Assembly (NCBI GenBank): GCA_020744425.1
Contig: JAGMUV010000025.1
Location: forward strand, 1 to 64,000
Reading direction: 5' to 3'
DNA length: 64,000 bases
Source: Dactylonectria macrodidyma
Taxonomy: Eukaryota > Ascomycota > Sordariomycetes > Hypocreales > Nectriaceae
The notes beneath the pieces are model-generated. The model saw only the letters and a list, made by a program, of their open reading frames with translations, had not been told where the DNA came from and ran no database searches. Shown here piece after piece: positions 36,725 to 49,305 of the stretch; the stretch's first letter is position 1; each line of letters opens with the position of its first letter. Position numbers and translations under genes: made by a program.

Positions 36725-38400
36725 TTCTCACTTGGCAAAAAGTCTTGCCATTACCGGTGATGTTACATAGCTGCCCTAACATCACCTTTCTGGCCGATGA
36801 CCATCGGGGCAACGCAGTCCGCCTAGTTTCGGTAGGTGGCGTGTAGCATCAAAGTGATCAAGAGTCAGTGCCACTCTCATGAACCGATTTCTTATCAGTG
36901 ATGAAGTGGAGTATTAGTATGTCCTAGCAAACGTTCCCTGGCGCAAGTTTTGAATGTTAGGTAGCCGAGTTTTACATAGTCAAATCTAATGGCATTTAGG
37001 TTAAATAAAATGAGGAAGTTGTTACAATTACCTATATTGCTACTCTGTCGGCCTCGCCATCGAGCTCGGTCCTGTTAGTATCGTAGACATGAAGCCACTC
37101 ATGTAGTGCATGGTAGAATGAATGGATCTTTGGGGGGGTGGTTCTTGTCTCAATCCGAGTAGCTAAAGTCCCCCCAATGAGAAAGACGACGCGAGAGTTG
37201 ATATTACCAATATGATATTAGTGCTCGCTGCCGCCACCAGTGGCAAAATTCACAATCACCTTAGCAATCTGATGAAGAAACTACGCGGTCGTGAATAACC
37301 CTTGATTAAGCCCTTCGAATACGCCTTAGCCATGAGTTTGTATCCCTCAATACTCGGTTGGATCTGAATATCATCTATATACTGGCAGCTATGGTAGAGC
37401 GGATTTTTGTACTCGATTACTTCTATCTCGGCAGTTCCTGAACTTCTGCGTCATATTTTTCACACATAGTGCTCTCACAACTACCAAACCTCGCTGATCA
37501 TGGTGACTGCATATAGAGGAAACCCTGGTGGAATGTCATGACGCTCCTACATAGCTCCGACAATCGACCGACCAGATAGCGGTCAGCAGTAGATACAAAA
37601 GGGGCCACAGAGTGTGGAATTTGTCGGTTGGCAAGTTGCCTCAGTCCGCTAGGTTTATTATTCTGAAGTCACGATAAACGTGCATTTGTGTATCCATGTT
37701 CAAGCGCTTGTCACCACTCAGCCACCATGCCACATCCGGTCGCAGATTCCGAATGGGAGCGCGAAATAACGACGAGGGCTTTTCAGAGTTTCTCATCTCG
37801 ACTCCATGCCTGACGCCTTACCCCGAGGCTATTCGTCAATACCAATTGGCATGATCTTCGAAGTTGAGCATGTGAAACTCCGAATGCAGATACCTATGGC
37901 TAGTTTGTGTGTGATATGGTGGTATAGTAGTTACAGCATACCCGGAATGACATTGCGGGATATCTGCGCTTAGGTGGGGTGCATTCTTTACTTGCACTCG
38001 CTATAAGGAACAATTACAGTAGTCATATTCATTACTTAAAACCTTCCCTTCATGAACCCAAAGACGATGTATTTAGAGTACATTTTAAAGATTGATGCTA
38101 ACTTTAAATGGGCGCACCGAGAGGTACGGGACTCGCTTTATACTTAGCCCGCATGGAGAGAACGGCCGAGTGCGGGGTCGACTTGGCTCGTTCGATGTGA
38201 CGGAGAAATAAGAGCCATTATTCCACCAGTCAACGCTGGCTGTAGGTGCAACCCTGGCCTGTGGCTTGCTATAACAATGCTGGAATACAGACCACCCATC
38301 ACAATTTCTTGCCGCTCATTGAATAAAAATAACACCGTAGCACTTGGAGTGACACTTGAACAGTCTTTTGCAGTACATTGTCCTGTCACTCAGGTCCCGA
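36725..38400. other. Gene-poor, apparently decayed stretch
   Basis: Base composition is nearly normal, yet there is no frame over about 80 codons up to 38,140. The minus strand near 37,330-37,440 gives a continuous segment (IEVIEYKNPLYHSCQYIDDI and onward) bounded by stops, as if an old coding exon had collapsed. I could not name it. From about 38,144 short frames on both strands overlap the upstream part of the PEBP gene and are not called. Confidence 0.5.
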
Positions 38401-38429
38401 ATACCTTTCTGACGACTCTCATCCCCAAA

Positions 38430-39133
38430 ATGGGTCTCGAAGATTTGACACAAACCTTGGCAAGTTCTTTGGAACAAGCTAGGCTGGTTCCTGGCTCTGC
38501 CACGAGCATTATCCCGCGAAATTTCGAGCCGACGACGGAGCTTGATGTGAAATTTAACGGAAGAGCTCTCGAGTTGGGCAACTTGTTCCGCTCCAGCGAA
38601 TGCAAGTCGGCCCCAAGCATCAATTTCACTCCAGAGGTATGACAAGCGAACTGAGCTGGCTAAAATAGAATACTTATGCTCTCCCAGGTCGATGCCGCTC
38701 CAGAGGCGTCCTATATGTTGCTTCTCGTCGACCCTGATGCACCCACACCTGACGACCCAAAGTTCGCGTTCTGGCGCCACTGGGTTCTTCCGGGTTTACA
38801 GGTAAATGGGCAAGGAGCTACGCGGACCAAGGACGCCTTGACTGAATACCTTGGACCAGGCCCAAAGGACGAGTACGCAGGATCCCCATGGATGACAAAG
38901 GCTTTGACCCCGAAAAAGTGCTAACTGAAGGAAAAATTAGTTCCAAGCCTCACAGGTATCTCTTCCTACTTTTCCGAGAGCCGGCTGGCCTCTCCCTAGT
39001 GAAGGAAGACGTAGGTGGTGAGGAATTTGTCCAAAGACGGTCCTTTGATCCTGCTACCTTCATCGCAAAGAACGAACTGCAGCTTGTAGGAGTGAATTGG
39101 ATGCTTGGAGCTGGTGATGGATGGAAGGAGTGA
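38430..39133 (+). CDS. PEBP family protein (Tfs1-like)
   Basis: Three exons join in frame: 38,430-38,636, 38,688-38,872 and 38,941-39,133 (194 residues). Intron two has a CTAAC branch site at 38,921. Family marks are DPDAP (residues 84-88), then FAFWRHWVLPG, YLGPGPKD, and HRYLFLLF straight after the second junction. Phosphatidylethanolamine-binding proteins hold small anionic ligands. The yeast relative Tfs1 inhibits carboxypeptidase Y and Ras-GAP; the role here is unknown. I start at ATG 38,430 (CAAAATGG), which gives normal family length; the frame is open upstream to 38,277, adding 51 residues without similarity. The next gene converges, with 117 bp between stops. Confidence 0.88.
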
Positions 39134-39250
39134 TTAGTAGGCATAAATTCATAGAGCTCATCACTAGAAAGATTTCACTTAGAAGATTAGATTCACCTTC
39201 TTAAATAACTACTGAACAGCAAATAAAAGTCTATGGAGTCGCTCAATAGC

Positions 39251-42200
39251 CTAGACCCATTGTTTCCTCCAGTTGGCCACACACTTCGCAAGTAGGCCAC
39301 TTGTTACTACATCATATCCATCCCGGATTGCTAGGCTTCTATTTTCAGTCTGGGTTGTTTCAAACACCAGCCCTGCCCGACCCGGGCTATCGTTATCGTA
39401 TTTCTCAGCGAAGAAATCAAGAAGCTTGACAGTTGGATTGAGCTTTGGGTCTTGCTCGCCGTCTCGCAACCGTTGGACCCATTCCCGCTGTTTCACAATC
39501 TCGAATTGAAGCCCAGCAGCCGCCATTTCTGGGAGAATGTCCTCTGTCCATCGGGACGTCCGTGGGTTTTGTAAGTGATAGACAACGTCTGAGTTGTCTT
39601 GTAACTGAAAATATCCGGCTGTCTGGTCGCCGGAGGCAGATAACCCGCTAAGCTCGAGCACAGCTTGGGCAGATTTGTCAACAGGAAGCCATGAAGGGGT
39701 TTCATCTAAAGCAGGAAGGGCTCCGAGTGTCACAGCGGCGCGGAACATCAACGGGATTGCTTCTGTTGGGTTCCACAAACCCATGGTAGAGTCTCCGACG
39801 ATCTGGCCAGAACGTAGGACTCGCGCCTCTATACCGGTAGCTACAGCTGCAGCATTGACAATATGCTCTGCCACCCACTTGCTGCGAGCATAACCCATGT
39901 TCTGAGCATGTGCAGGGTCTTTGACCAGCGTCTCAGAAATTAGAGCTGGCGAAGGAGTCCCTGCCGCGGCAGAAATGGAAGAGATGAAGCTGAGGCGGGC
40001 GGGGCGACTGAATGGTACAGACAGACAAAGGTCAAGGAGGTGGCGGAGGCCGGCGATATGCTGGCTTTCGAAGCTCTTGACCGTGAGAGTGAAGTTGACT
40101 GCCCATGCAGAATGGATCACAGATGTCAAGGTAGAACGAAGTGCATCATAGGCGTCGTCCCCAAGGCCAAGATCGGGGAGACTAAGGTCGGCAGGTAGCG
40201 CCGTAAATTTTGCAGAGTGATGATATGAAGATAGACCTCGTGCTGCGAGAGACGAGATGATGCGTTTGTGTGCGTCGCTGTGGTGGGGAGTAAGCCCACG
40301 GGACTCGAGCGAATCGAGCACACGCGCCTGGGCAGCAGAGGGCGAAGAGGCTCGGACAAGGCAGTAGACATGGCGGACTCGAGGGAGGGCAAGGAGTTGT
40401 GAAAGGACATGAGCACCGAGAGACCCAGTGGCACCGGTGAGCAACTAACGTGATGGTTAGCGTGCCGTTATATGTGAAACTATCATGCATTGTAAAGTAA
40501 CTTACTACGACCTCGCCATCTGGCACCTGTGTACCTCTCTTGAATGGCTCAAAGGAAGAGTACTTGGCGACCAGATCTTGCATTATTTCCGTCTCCGTCT
40601 TCTCTTGGACCGTTGATCCTTTTCTGAGCGAATCCACGTAGGTTGCCAGCTGTACAACACTAGGATGCTCAAACACGACATTTTGTCCTGGCACGTTACC
40701 ACCTAGATCGAGCTCACGAACGATATGAGCCCGGGCGGTGATGGCTTGCAAGCTGTCGAGACCAGCATCGAAGAAGTCCATCTCATCGGTAAGGTGGGTG
40801 ACCCCCACACGCTCGGTGAGTAACTTCGTCAGATATTCTTTTAGTTCGGGCATCTCCAGAGCCAAGCGATCTGTCGTATCAGGGTTCTCGAACTTCTGGT
40901 ACTTGTCTTCAATGAGGGCTTCAAAGTGCTGATAGCAAGCGGCGCGGATGACGGTTCCCTTATCTGTGCGAGGGTATTCGGTACCGACTGGCAGGACCTC
41001 AACCATCTCGCGCGATACGCGGCCAAATTGCTCGGCCTTCTCGTTGGCATCTTGAATCGTGGGCCAAAGTAGGTCAAGAAGCTCGGAAGATGTCTTGTCA
41101 CCGGCTTGGCTGGCCGGGATAATAAGGAGACCGGGGAAAGCCCTGCCAACACCAAAGACGAGGCATTCTTGCACGAGCTCGCTCTGGCGGACACGGTGTT
41201 CATAGGGTACAGGCAAGACCTTTTCACCGTTGAACAGAGTAACGCGGTCATCAAGGCGGCCCAAGTACTTCCATGAGTCATCTAGAGTTGGATGTTTAAC
41301 AAAGGTGTCTCGAGTGCGGAAAGAATTGGGTGGATCATCCGAGTTAGACGTCGTCTTGGTCGTGAGACCATCGAGGACCACCAGCTCATATATTCCGGTG
41401 GTAATCTCGTCGAAGAGGAGGTAGGGTTTCGTTTTGGGTAGCGGCCGAACATAGTTCCATGCTTTATCGATAGCAGGGTCTCGGTTGGATGTCATGAGCT
41501 GACCCATTTCTGTGCTGGCGGATGTTAGTTACGAACCCCAAGGATGTTGTGATTCATTACGTACGCGCCATAGTGTGATACGATGTTCACATCGTTCTTT
41601 ACTAGTAAATCTCCCAAATCATCAGGGCAACTGCTCCCACCAAAGAGAACAAGTTTGGCCTTGGCCAGCGCTGCAATGCCTTCTGGCGTCTCTGCCAACA
41701 CTTTGAGTGCGTAAGGGACGCAGTGGAAACTCTCGAAGTTTGCAGCCTTCATCGCTGCAACGAGGTGACCGTTCGTCAGAGGCAAGTTTGCATTGTAGAT
41801 TGCAGTGCGTTTTCCTGTGACCATACCGCGAAACATGGTGGATAGTCCGTGGTTATGAAATAGAGGAAGCGTTACAAAGGCACGCATGCCACTGCCGGTT
41901 GCGTAGTTGCTGAGACATTGCCTGTGAGTCTGATAGATTGGCTTTGGGAGACCAGTGCTTCCTGAAGAATGCACGATAAATGAGACGGTGTTTTCCTCAT
42001 CGATCAACTCTGTTTGGCGCTTGAAGCGAGTGGGTGTGTTGTGAGACCAAACCGATTGAGAGGGTAAAGGAAAGCTCTGAACTGGATAGGACTCTTGGAT
42101 AATCTCAACCACGGTTTCAAGTTTCGGTGCTGCGAGAATCCGAGTGCATTCAGTTTTCTCCAACAATGAGACGTAGGCCTCAGTTGGTAAACGGGTAGAG

Positions 42201-42635
42201 AGGAATAGAACTGAAAAGCCCATCCGAGATAGAGCAAGGATATTGACAATGTAGTCGAGGTTTGAAGGGCCCAAAATGCCGACAACATCAGCCTTGGTGC
42301 TCCGTAGTTTCTATGACACTGTTAGAACGATATGTTGATAGAGAGATTTGGTATCTCACTGTAGGCTTTAGTCCTTGGCTTGCAAGTGTCGTTGCGGCAC
42401 TGTCCGCAAAGTCATCGAGCTGTTTTGCAGTATAATCCACAAAGTCAGAAGCCCCCAATTTTGAGCTGGGGTAAGCAATGAGAGGGGTATCTGGAATACT
42501 TTGAGCCTGGAAGACCAGGAATTCATTCATGCTATTGATCTTGTCTGGCTCAATAACCGCAACAGTCTCTGGAAGCACTGCAGCATCCAGGCTTGGGGCT
42601 TGGCCCAAGATCGGTGTGGTAACTGATGCCAACAT
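39251..42635 (-). CDS. NRPS-like carboxylate reductase (A-T-R)
   Basis: Four exons (42,635-42,360; 42,310-41,565; 41,514-40,506; 40,444-39,251) join in frame to 1,074 residues. The adenylation domain covers residues about 25-520, with SSGSTGLPKP (207-216), YLGRLDDRV and NGEKVLP. A carrier domain has FFDAGLDSLQA, the phosphopantetheine Ser being about 595. A thioester reductase begins at 678 with LLTGATGSLGAH and has the catalytic YARSK at 862-866. There is no condensation domain. Such enzymes load one carboxylic acid as AMP ester, move it to the carrier and release it by NADPH reduction as aldehyde or alcohol; the alpha-aminoadipate reductase Lys2 is built alike but larger. The substrate cannot be read. 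GTCGGAAA boxes lie 184-221 bp upstream. Confidence 0.9.
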
Positions 42636-42984
42636 GGTCGAAAATGGTGAGTATGAATGTGTACAGAATGATTTCTGTCACAGGCAGAGTCTTAATGCAC
42701 ACCAAAATTAAGCCTGATTGAATTTCGACTGCTCATTTAAGAAGACAATGGGCGACCATTTCCCGAAACGGCCGGAGAGTCGGCTCGTGGCGATCGGCTG
42801 CAGACCGGGCGGAAAAGAGTCGGAAAAGCCACCAAGGAAAAGAGCCTATTTCCGACAGGGATGATTTAACACATTGCCGGAATTTGTCTTGTCCACGAAT
42901 CTCCTTCTTGGCTCGCATCACCGGATCGGTAACCCGGATAACATTGATTTGGTTGCAGGGTAATCTCAGGAGGCTGAAGTCGTA
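42636..42984 (-). promoter_or_regulatory. NRPS-like promoter with GTCGGAAAAG inverted pair
   Basis: Upstream of the NRPS-like start and downstream of the regulator gene. GCGGAAAAG (42,809-42,817), GTCGGAAAAGCC (42,819-42,830) and the inverted TTTCCGAC (42,849-42,856) lie close together. CGG half-sites in inverted order are typical binding sites of Zn(II)2Cys6 proteins. The same word recurs upstream of three other genes in the window. Confidence 0.5.
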
Positions 42985-45942
42985 TCACAAGCTGTCCGTC
43001 GAATTACAGAAGCATAGCGACTCGGTACTTGACACTTCACTAAGACGTTCAACGGGGGAAAGGATTAGCCATTTGCTCTTGATCAACCTGCAAGACCTGA
43101 GTGACTGCCTGGGAGAGAACGAAGCTAGGACGTAATCACCAAAGAGACTCGTTCCATTCGTTATCTTAGACCTATCAGGGCTTTCATATGGCATGTCAAA
43201 GAGCATTATGTATTTCATCACCAAGACCAATATTCCATCCTTCCAACTCTCCAACGCCCAGAAGTGATTGCAAATCTCCCATCCCTCCCGTAACCTGTGG
43301 TCAAATTGGTCAGCAAATTCCGGCGCTATGAAACATGCCGCTGCCAAAACGGAGTTGCTCACCAAAGAATCAAATTGGCCCCAACCTGTCATTTGAATGA
43401 TTGAACTTCCTGGACTGGCATCTGCAAATCCCAGTCCATCGTCTTGGCCCATTGCCATCTGACCACCGACGTTTCCGGATGAGGAATCGAGACCCATGTG
43501 CCCCGCTTGAAGATCAACGAGTCCTGTGGTTCCGAATCGTTGTAAGTTCAAGTCACCATCTTGCATTGGTGGTACTCCTAATCCGCTCCCATTTCCGTCT
43601 TGCCCAGAAGTCATTGCGAACAGATGGCCATTGTGCCGTAAAAGCTCTGCCCGCAGCTCTTGAAGAACAACGCCATAGCGGTGTGCCAGTGATCCACTAG
43701 TGGCGATTGAAGTAATCTGGAGTTGACATTTGGTCGCGGCGTGAAATGCAGATAGATATGTGTCTGGCGGTGCGTTTCTTTGTTGGATAGCAAAGACGTA
43801 GAGTATGACGACGGCACAGAAAGCGAAGTAATGAGAGAACTGTGGTGTGTTAGCCTTAGATCATGAAACTTGGTTGGGACAGCATGAAGACACAAACCCA
43901 AAAAGTGCTGTAAAGCTGCCCACTCGAGTTCAGCTCGTCTATTTTGCCCACAATGTTCATTGCGGCCATCAGACAAGACTGGGCGTGTTCATTTGTTAAA
44001 TTTTGATTGTGATTCACAGTGCCACGTCTGGGCGTCCCAAGGTTGGCCAGACTGGCAAAGTTCCTAAGGAGGAAGGGACGATGAATCAGAATTTGTGCGT
44101 GCCAACATGCGAGGTTCAGGACATTTCTCTGCCGCAGGAATATGGGCTGTAAGAGAGATGGATCAATTCCAGAATCATCGACGAGATACGCAATGTTGTT
44201 ACGCCAGTTATCGACTTCCTTCGAGTACTTCGCAGCCAGCTTGTACTGACTCTCAGTGGAAGGCGGGCGGATGCCGTAGAAATCGCGGAGAATACTGCCC
44301 ACGATGCGTGAGAGCCTATATGCATGAGATCAAGTCACACGTGGTGGGTGGGCCTTGGGGCTTACTTGATGTGCGCTATAGAACCAGCCATGACAGACTG
44401 GAGACTTGAGGTCGACACAGAAGACAACTGACCACGAGCCAATCTATAGTCGTCCACACAAAGAGGAAGTTCTTGGTCGATGTCATCGTCGTGGAATGTT
44501 CGAGGTCTCCCGAGGGCGGAACTGAGATAAGTGTCTAGATTGTAAGCGCACCAGAAAGTTCGCTTCCGACACTCCAGGTCAACATGGTCTATGTCGCCAT
44601 TCGCATCTACTCGGGATTTTCGATGGATGCCTAGTGCTAGCATCAAATGAGACGTAGTTCCAAACAGGCTCCAGCAGTGGTTCAGCCGTGAATGGGATAA
44701 GAGGTAGATGCACTGCGCCAGTCTGGCTTGCACACTGGTGAGACGAATGGCGCCCTTCTCGGCGGACAGTTGATCTTCAGCGGCAGAGAAGAATCGTGCA
44801 CTGCGTGAGAATGGTCAGCTGTGGTCAGATATGTCACAGGACAGGACTAAGGACCTTGTAGTCGGCTCGACCATTCCAGCCTTGGACTTGGGGAAATTCT
44901 CGGCATGGGCAAACACCATAAATAGCAGCGCTGTCCTGCTTCTCGCTGAGGTTTGCTCTTGCATAGTTCCATGTGTATCATAAAGCTCTTGGAGCCATGT
45001 TTCGACGGTTGGACGGTGCAAAAACCGATGAGTCGCGGATGAGAACTCAAAGTACCGGCGGATCAGGAGATCGGCCTCAGACCGTGGCGGGAGGATCAAG
45101 AACCGGGGGTCAAACTGAGGGAGTGGCAGGTCTCCGAACGTGAAGATGGATGAATCCAAGGGAGCTGCAGGTCCCTGTTGCTTCAGTTTCCTCTGGATCC
45201 GCAGAAGGAATGATGCTCCAGAGGCAGGACCGACATAGTGGCCCTGAAGGTCGACCTGCGCCGGCTCCGGAGAGTTACGTGATGACAGCGTGGTTGAGAC
45301 GCCACGCGCATCTTTGGGAGGCTGGAGGGTCTGATGCTCGATAGAGACAGGGCTAGGAATGTGTTCTTCAGGGGGATGTGCGTGAGTCTGCTCCACGAGG
45401 CTTGATCCACCGAGCTGCTGTTCTGTGGCTCGCAACGTGTTTGCTGGCTCCTCGGTGTCCATCTCAATGGACGGAAGTCGACCTCGACGATAGGACGCTG
45501 TATACTTGCATTGAAGTCGAAGACGGGAGCAAACAGCACATGGATACTTGCCCGAGCAGCGAGTCTTGCGACTGGACAATGTCAGTAACAAGGCATATGC
45601 ATATGCATTCCAGGCGTGAATCTGGATCTAGGCGTATACGTCCACACCCATATCTCTCCTCGGCCGACTCTGCATAACGACGTATGCGGTGAATCGATCC
45701 AGAGCCCTAGAGAAAGCTGCAAGAGACTTCAAATTCAGCAGGCGAAAGGGAAAGACTCACGCTTTGCAACGATCGCAAGCTCTGCTCGCCCTGCTCCTCA
45801 CATGAGGCTGTTTCCGCGTCTTGGCCGGTGGTTCATCGTGGTTATCGTCATTGCTAGTACCATATTCATGTTCACTGTGACCAGGATCCTCGTTGGGGCC
45901 GTCTGGGCCATTGGGGACGCTGGAGCGGCGGTTGGTGTCCAT
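42985..45942 (-). CDS. Zn(II)2Cys6 fungal-specific transcription factor
   Basis: Five exons fit in frame: 45,942-45,761, 45,571-44,855, 44,800-44,366, 44,315-43,898 and 43,839-42,985 (868 residues). The binuclear cluster has Cys 56, 59, 66, 72, 75 and 82 and is split by a 189-nt intron after CDRCKA. The central region (about residues 230-560) has the fungal_trans layout, with LFGTTSHLMLALGIHRKS, RKRTFWCAYNLDTYLS and GRPRTFHDDDID. The donor of intron two (GTCCTT) is weak. The C-terminal 80 residues have an unusual make-up, so the last exon may end elsewhere. It lies between the NRPS-like gene and the galactonate dehydratase and is a candidate regulator of either. Its own promoter holds the GTCGGAAAAG pair, suggesting autoregulation. 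Confidence 0.85.
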
Positions 45943-46432
45943 GATTGCGTGTATCCCTGTGTGATGCCAGTGGCCAAGCAGCGAGCACCAAGCAAATGGA
46001 AAAGGAGTCGGAAAAGGCAGTCGGCTGAAAGGGTGGTGCGGAGTCGAACTGTTTTTGTATTCGGGTGCTTTTCCGCCGGCGTAGCGGATCCTGAGCGGGG
46101 TAAAGACTTCGAGTCTGGGGGAAATGAGTCCGGGGGAGTGAGCCTGGGATCCTCGTTTGGAGAATCGACCCGGATTGGATCGCTAATACGTGGCGTTCTA
46201 GCCCTAGTGGGTAGGAGTACCGCGATGTCACTAGGGCCGAGCGAGAGTTTGATTCATCTTGAGACTTGAGTCAATTGTTAACGCTGCTACTGCAGAGCCA
46301 TGTGACTCGAGTCGTGACATGTCACACTGCTCTCATTTAAGGTACCTACCTCCAAGCATCTAATCTAACCTCTTCTTGGTGTTGCGACTCGTATCAAGTC
46401 TCGGTACCGATCATGCAAAGTATCTATCACTC
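45943..46432 (-). promoter_or_regulatory. Promoter of the first Zn2Cys6 gene
   Basis: 490 bp lies between the regulator start and the stop of the dehydratase. GTCGGAAAAGGC (46,007-46,018) and inverted GCTTTTCCGCC (46,067-46,077) form a pair 65-135 bp upstream of the start codon. Further out are repeated GAGTC/GACTC words near 46,260-46,330. The long frame on the opposite strand (45,616-46,269) is not considered coding. Confidence 0.45.
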
Positions 46433-47727
46433 CTACCACTCCCGCCACTCTCCACCTGGACCCGTGAATCCTGGGCTCACCCACGGCTCCGCGTTCTTGC
46501 TCAGCTCACGAATCTTGGCCTCATCAATGTCGATGCCCAGCCCAGGCGCGTTCGTGAGGTTGATGTAACCGTCCTTGACATTCCATATCTCGGGGTTTTT
46601 GATGTATGACAGCAAATCGTGTCCGCCCGTGTTGTAGTGAATGCCGAGGCTCATCTCCTGAATGGCAAAGTTGGGTGTCGTCGCATCGACCTGGATGTTG
46701 GCTGCCAGCGCGATGGGTCCAAGCGGACAATGAGGCGCAATCGCGACATCGTATGCCTCAGCCATGGCTGCAATACGCCGCAGCTCAGAGATGCCGCCAA
46801 CATGTGAGATGTCGGGCTGCAGAATGTCGACGCACGCCGCCTCGAGGAACGGCTTGACGTCCCATCGACTGTGCAGGCGCTCTCCGAGTGCAATTGGCGA
46901 CGTGATAGATTGCGAAAAGGCCTTGATACCTTCCAGGTGCTCCGATAGAAGCGGCTCCTCGATGAACATGGGCCGATGAGGGGCCAGAAGGGCTGCAAGC
47001 TGCCTGGCCATGGGCTTGTGCACGCGCCCGTGGAAGTCAACACCTGCGTCCATGCCGAGCGCCTTGACCGTCTTGACTCTCTCGATGCAGGCGTCCAGTG
47101 CCGAGGGTGAATCGAGCCAGCCGAGGTCCTCTGTGGCGTTCATTTTGACGGCGGTGAAGCCTTGAGACTTTCGCGCAAGCCTGAAGGATTCTGTTAGTGG
47201 TGTTCACCTGTGCAGTATTCTCAAACGTACGCTTGGGCCTCGATATCTGCAGGCCGATCACCGCCAATCCACGCATACACCTTGAGCTTGTCTCGGACCT
47301 TACCCCCCAACAGCTCGTAAATTGGCAAGCCAAGCTTTCTAGCTAAAGAGGTGTCAGCTTGACTACTGACAATGGAGTTTCCCATACTAACCTTTGAGAT
47401 CCCAAAGCGCAATGTCGATACCAGCCAAGGCGCTCATAAAAACCGGCCCACCTCTGTAGAAGCCCATACGCCAGGACTTTTGCCATATTTGCTCAATGTC
47501 ACTGTGTGTCGTTAGATGACGCGCCCGACACGTGCAGAGGGATACACTCACTTGGCCTCCATACCGGTGTATTGCGTGATCCAAGCATCTAGACACCCCT
47601 CGACGGCTTGTGTGTGGCCTTCCAACGAGGCCTCTCCCCATCCCACGTTGCCCGCATCGTCTGTGATTTTGACAAACAACCAACGCGGGGGAACGCGGAA
47701 GTACTCAATTGAAGCGATCTTGCCCAT
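46433..47727 (-). CDS. D-galactonate dehydratase-like, enolase superfamily
   Basis: Four exons (47,727-47,552; 47,501-47,392; 47,342-47,231; 47,180-46,433) give 381 residues, the length of bacterial DgoD. Near-signature segments are [80 protein letters not shown] and SLGIHYN. Metal ligands and catalytic residues fall at about D181, E207, E233 and H283, matching the DgoD spacing. The family removes water from D-galactonate to give 2-keto-3-deoxy-D-galactonate; another aldonate as substrate is possible. The aldolase, reductase and transporter needed to use this product follow within 6 kb. A GTCGGAAA word lies 151 bp upstream. Confidence 0.88.
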
Positions 47728-48209
47728 CTTGGAAAGTTATTTAACAGTGGAACACCAACTATAACCCTAAAGTATTGCAAAGAGCTGACCGTGGTTTATA
47801 ACAAATTTAGATCCTCTGAATGCCCGATGCTCACTGATTGTTAATGCGGAATGAATTGTCGGAGTGGATTTGGCCGGGTCGGAAATGGCGCCGACCCGTT
47901 GGAGATAGTGCCGCATCCGAGCCGTACCCAGCTCCGACGTCGGGATGACGTTGAGCGGGGAAGACACGCAACGAATGTCGGCTGGGATATGAAGACGAAA
48001 CGATACAGGCAATACAGGAATTGAATGGGAATCTCATTTAGTGAAGTTGGTCTACTATGCTAGTCGAATTGGATCAAAACACGATACAAGGATCCAGATG
48101 AGTGACAGGAAAACAGGAACCCGTTTCATAATTGAGCTACTCACGTTTCTATCTATACCAAAATAACTCATCTAGCCGTCTAGGTGGTTGCATCACACCA
48201 CACCATCAC
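47728..48209. promoter_or_regulatory. Upstream region of the dehydratase
   Basis: It holds the dehydratase promoter and the 3' flank of the reductase. GGCCGGGTCGGAAATGG (47,872-47,888) shares its first 14 bases with the box at 53,479-53,492 upstream of the transporter. A cluster of GTCGG/CCGAC words (47,858, 47,891, 47,934) surrounds it. The stretch 47,960-48,209 shows nothing further. Confidence 0.45.
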
Positions 48210-49305
48210 TCATTTAGCCGCCTTGAGTGCCCTTTGCGCCGCAATCCAATCCGCGCGAGCCTTCTTCAGCGTCGCCTCATCGTGCTCGCCAAATATATCA
48301 ACGCCCAGCCGCACGGGAACATTGTATCTATGGTTCTTGTCCAACCGGTTGATGCGCTCAAACGCCTCGCTCGGAAGCTCAAAGTCCTCAAAGTTCTCGG
48401 CGATGCGGGACGGCGTCACCGACTTGGGCAGCACAACCGTTCCCCGCTGGACAGCCCACTGAATGAGGATCTGAGCGGGCTGCTTGCCAAGCTCCTTGGC
48501 GATGGCGATGACCTCAGCGTCGTCTATAGCCTTGGGGAGGCCGTAAATGTTGTTGCCTGAAGGGCTATACGCAGTGATCAAGACGTTATTTTGCTTCGAC
48601 CATTCCAGCAGGCCGGGCTGTTGCAGATATGGATGCGCCTCGATTTGGTTAACGACAGGCTTGATCTCAGCACTGTGACGCGTTAGTGAGCTGTTTCACT
48701 ATATTCGGTCTTGGTAAAAATGCCCACAATTTGAAGATCTCTTCCACCTTTTCTTTTGTGAAATTACTGACTCCGATGCTCCTGATCTTGCCTTTCCGCA
48801 CAAGAGCCTCCAATGCCCTCCACGTCTCCTCAATCGGGACATCGATGACATGAACACCCTCATCTGAAGGATCGATTGGGAAGCGAAGTGTCGCCTCCGC
48901 TGGCTTAATAAATGAAACAGGCCAGTGTATCAAGTAGAGGTCGACGTAGTCGGTCCCAAGATCACTGAGAGACTGATTCAAGGCTTCCTCAACGTCAGGC
49001 CCCTTGTGATGGGTGTTCCAGAGCTTTGAAGTCAAGAAAATCTCGCTGCGCGGCACGCCTGACGCCTTGATGCCAGCGCCGACTTCCAGCTCGTTATCAT
49101 AAACGGCTGCCGCGTCAATGTGACGGTAGCCATGCTTGAGAGCGAACTCTACGGCACGGGCGACCTCATTCGGACCCGATTGCTGCCACAGGTTAGCACG
49201 AGGTCACTGCCAAATGCGGAAATCTGCACGTCTCACCCAAGTGCCTAGCCCGACGGCGGGCATGGAGTGGCCTGAGCTAAGCTTGAATGTTCGACCAGAC
49301 GACAT
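48210..49305 (-). CDS. Aldo/keto reductase, glyceraldehyde reductase-like
   Basis: Three exons (49,305-49,237; 49,182-48,728; 48,672-48,210) give 328 residues. The AKR tetrad is visible: D46 and Y51 in HIDAAAVYDNE, K76 in LTSKLW and H109 in LIHWP. The NADPH-binding region reads VLPKSVTPSRIAENF. Fungal members of this type reduce glyceraldehyde and other aldoses, for example the L-glyceraldehyde reductase GaaD/LarA. Lying between a galactonate dehydratase and a keto-deoxy-aldonate aldolase, the likely job is to turn the released glyceraldehyde into glycerol. It shares a 422-bp divergent promoter with the aldolase. Substrate is inferred from position. Confidence 0.87.

Noticed and set aside
38277..38429. 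N-terminal extension of the PEBP gene by 51 residues
   Set aside because: It has no similarity to the family; the ATG at 38,430 gives the normal length and a better context.
45616..46269. 217-codon plus-strand frame
   Set aside because: It is antisense to the first exon and promoter of the Zn2Cys6 gene and shows no family motif.
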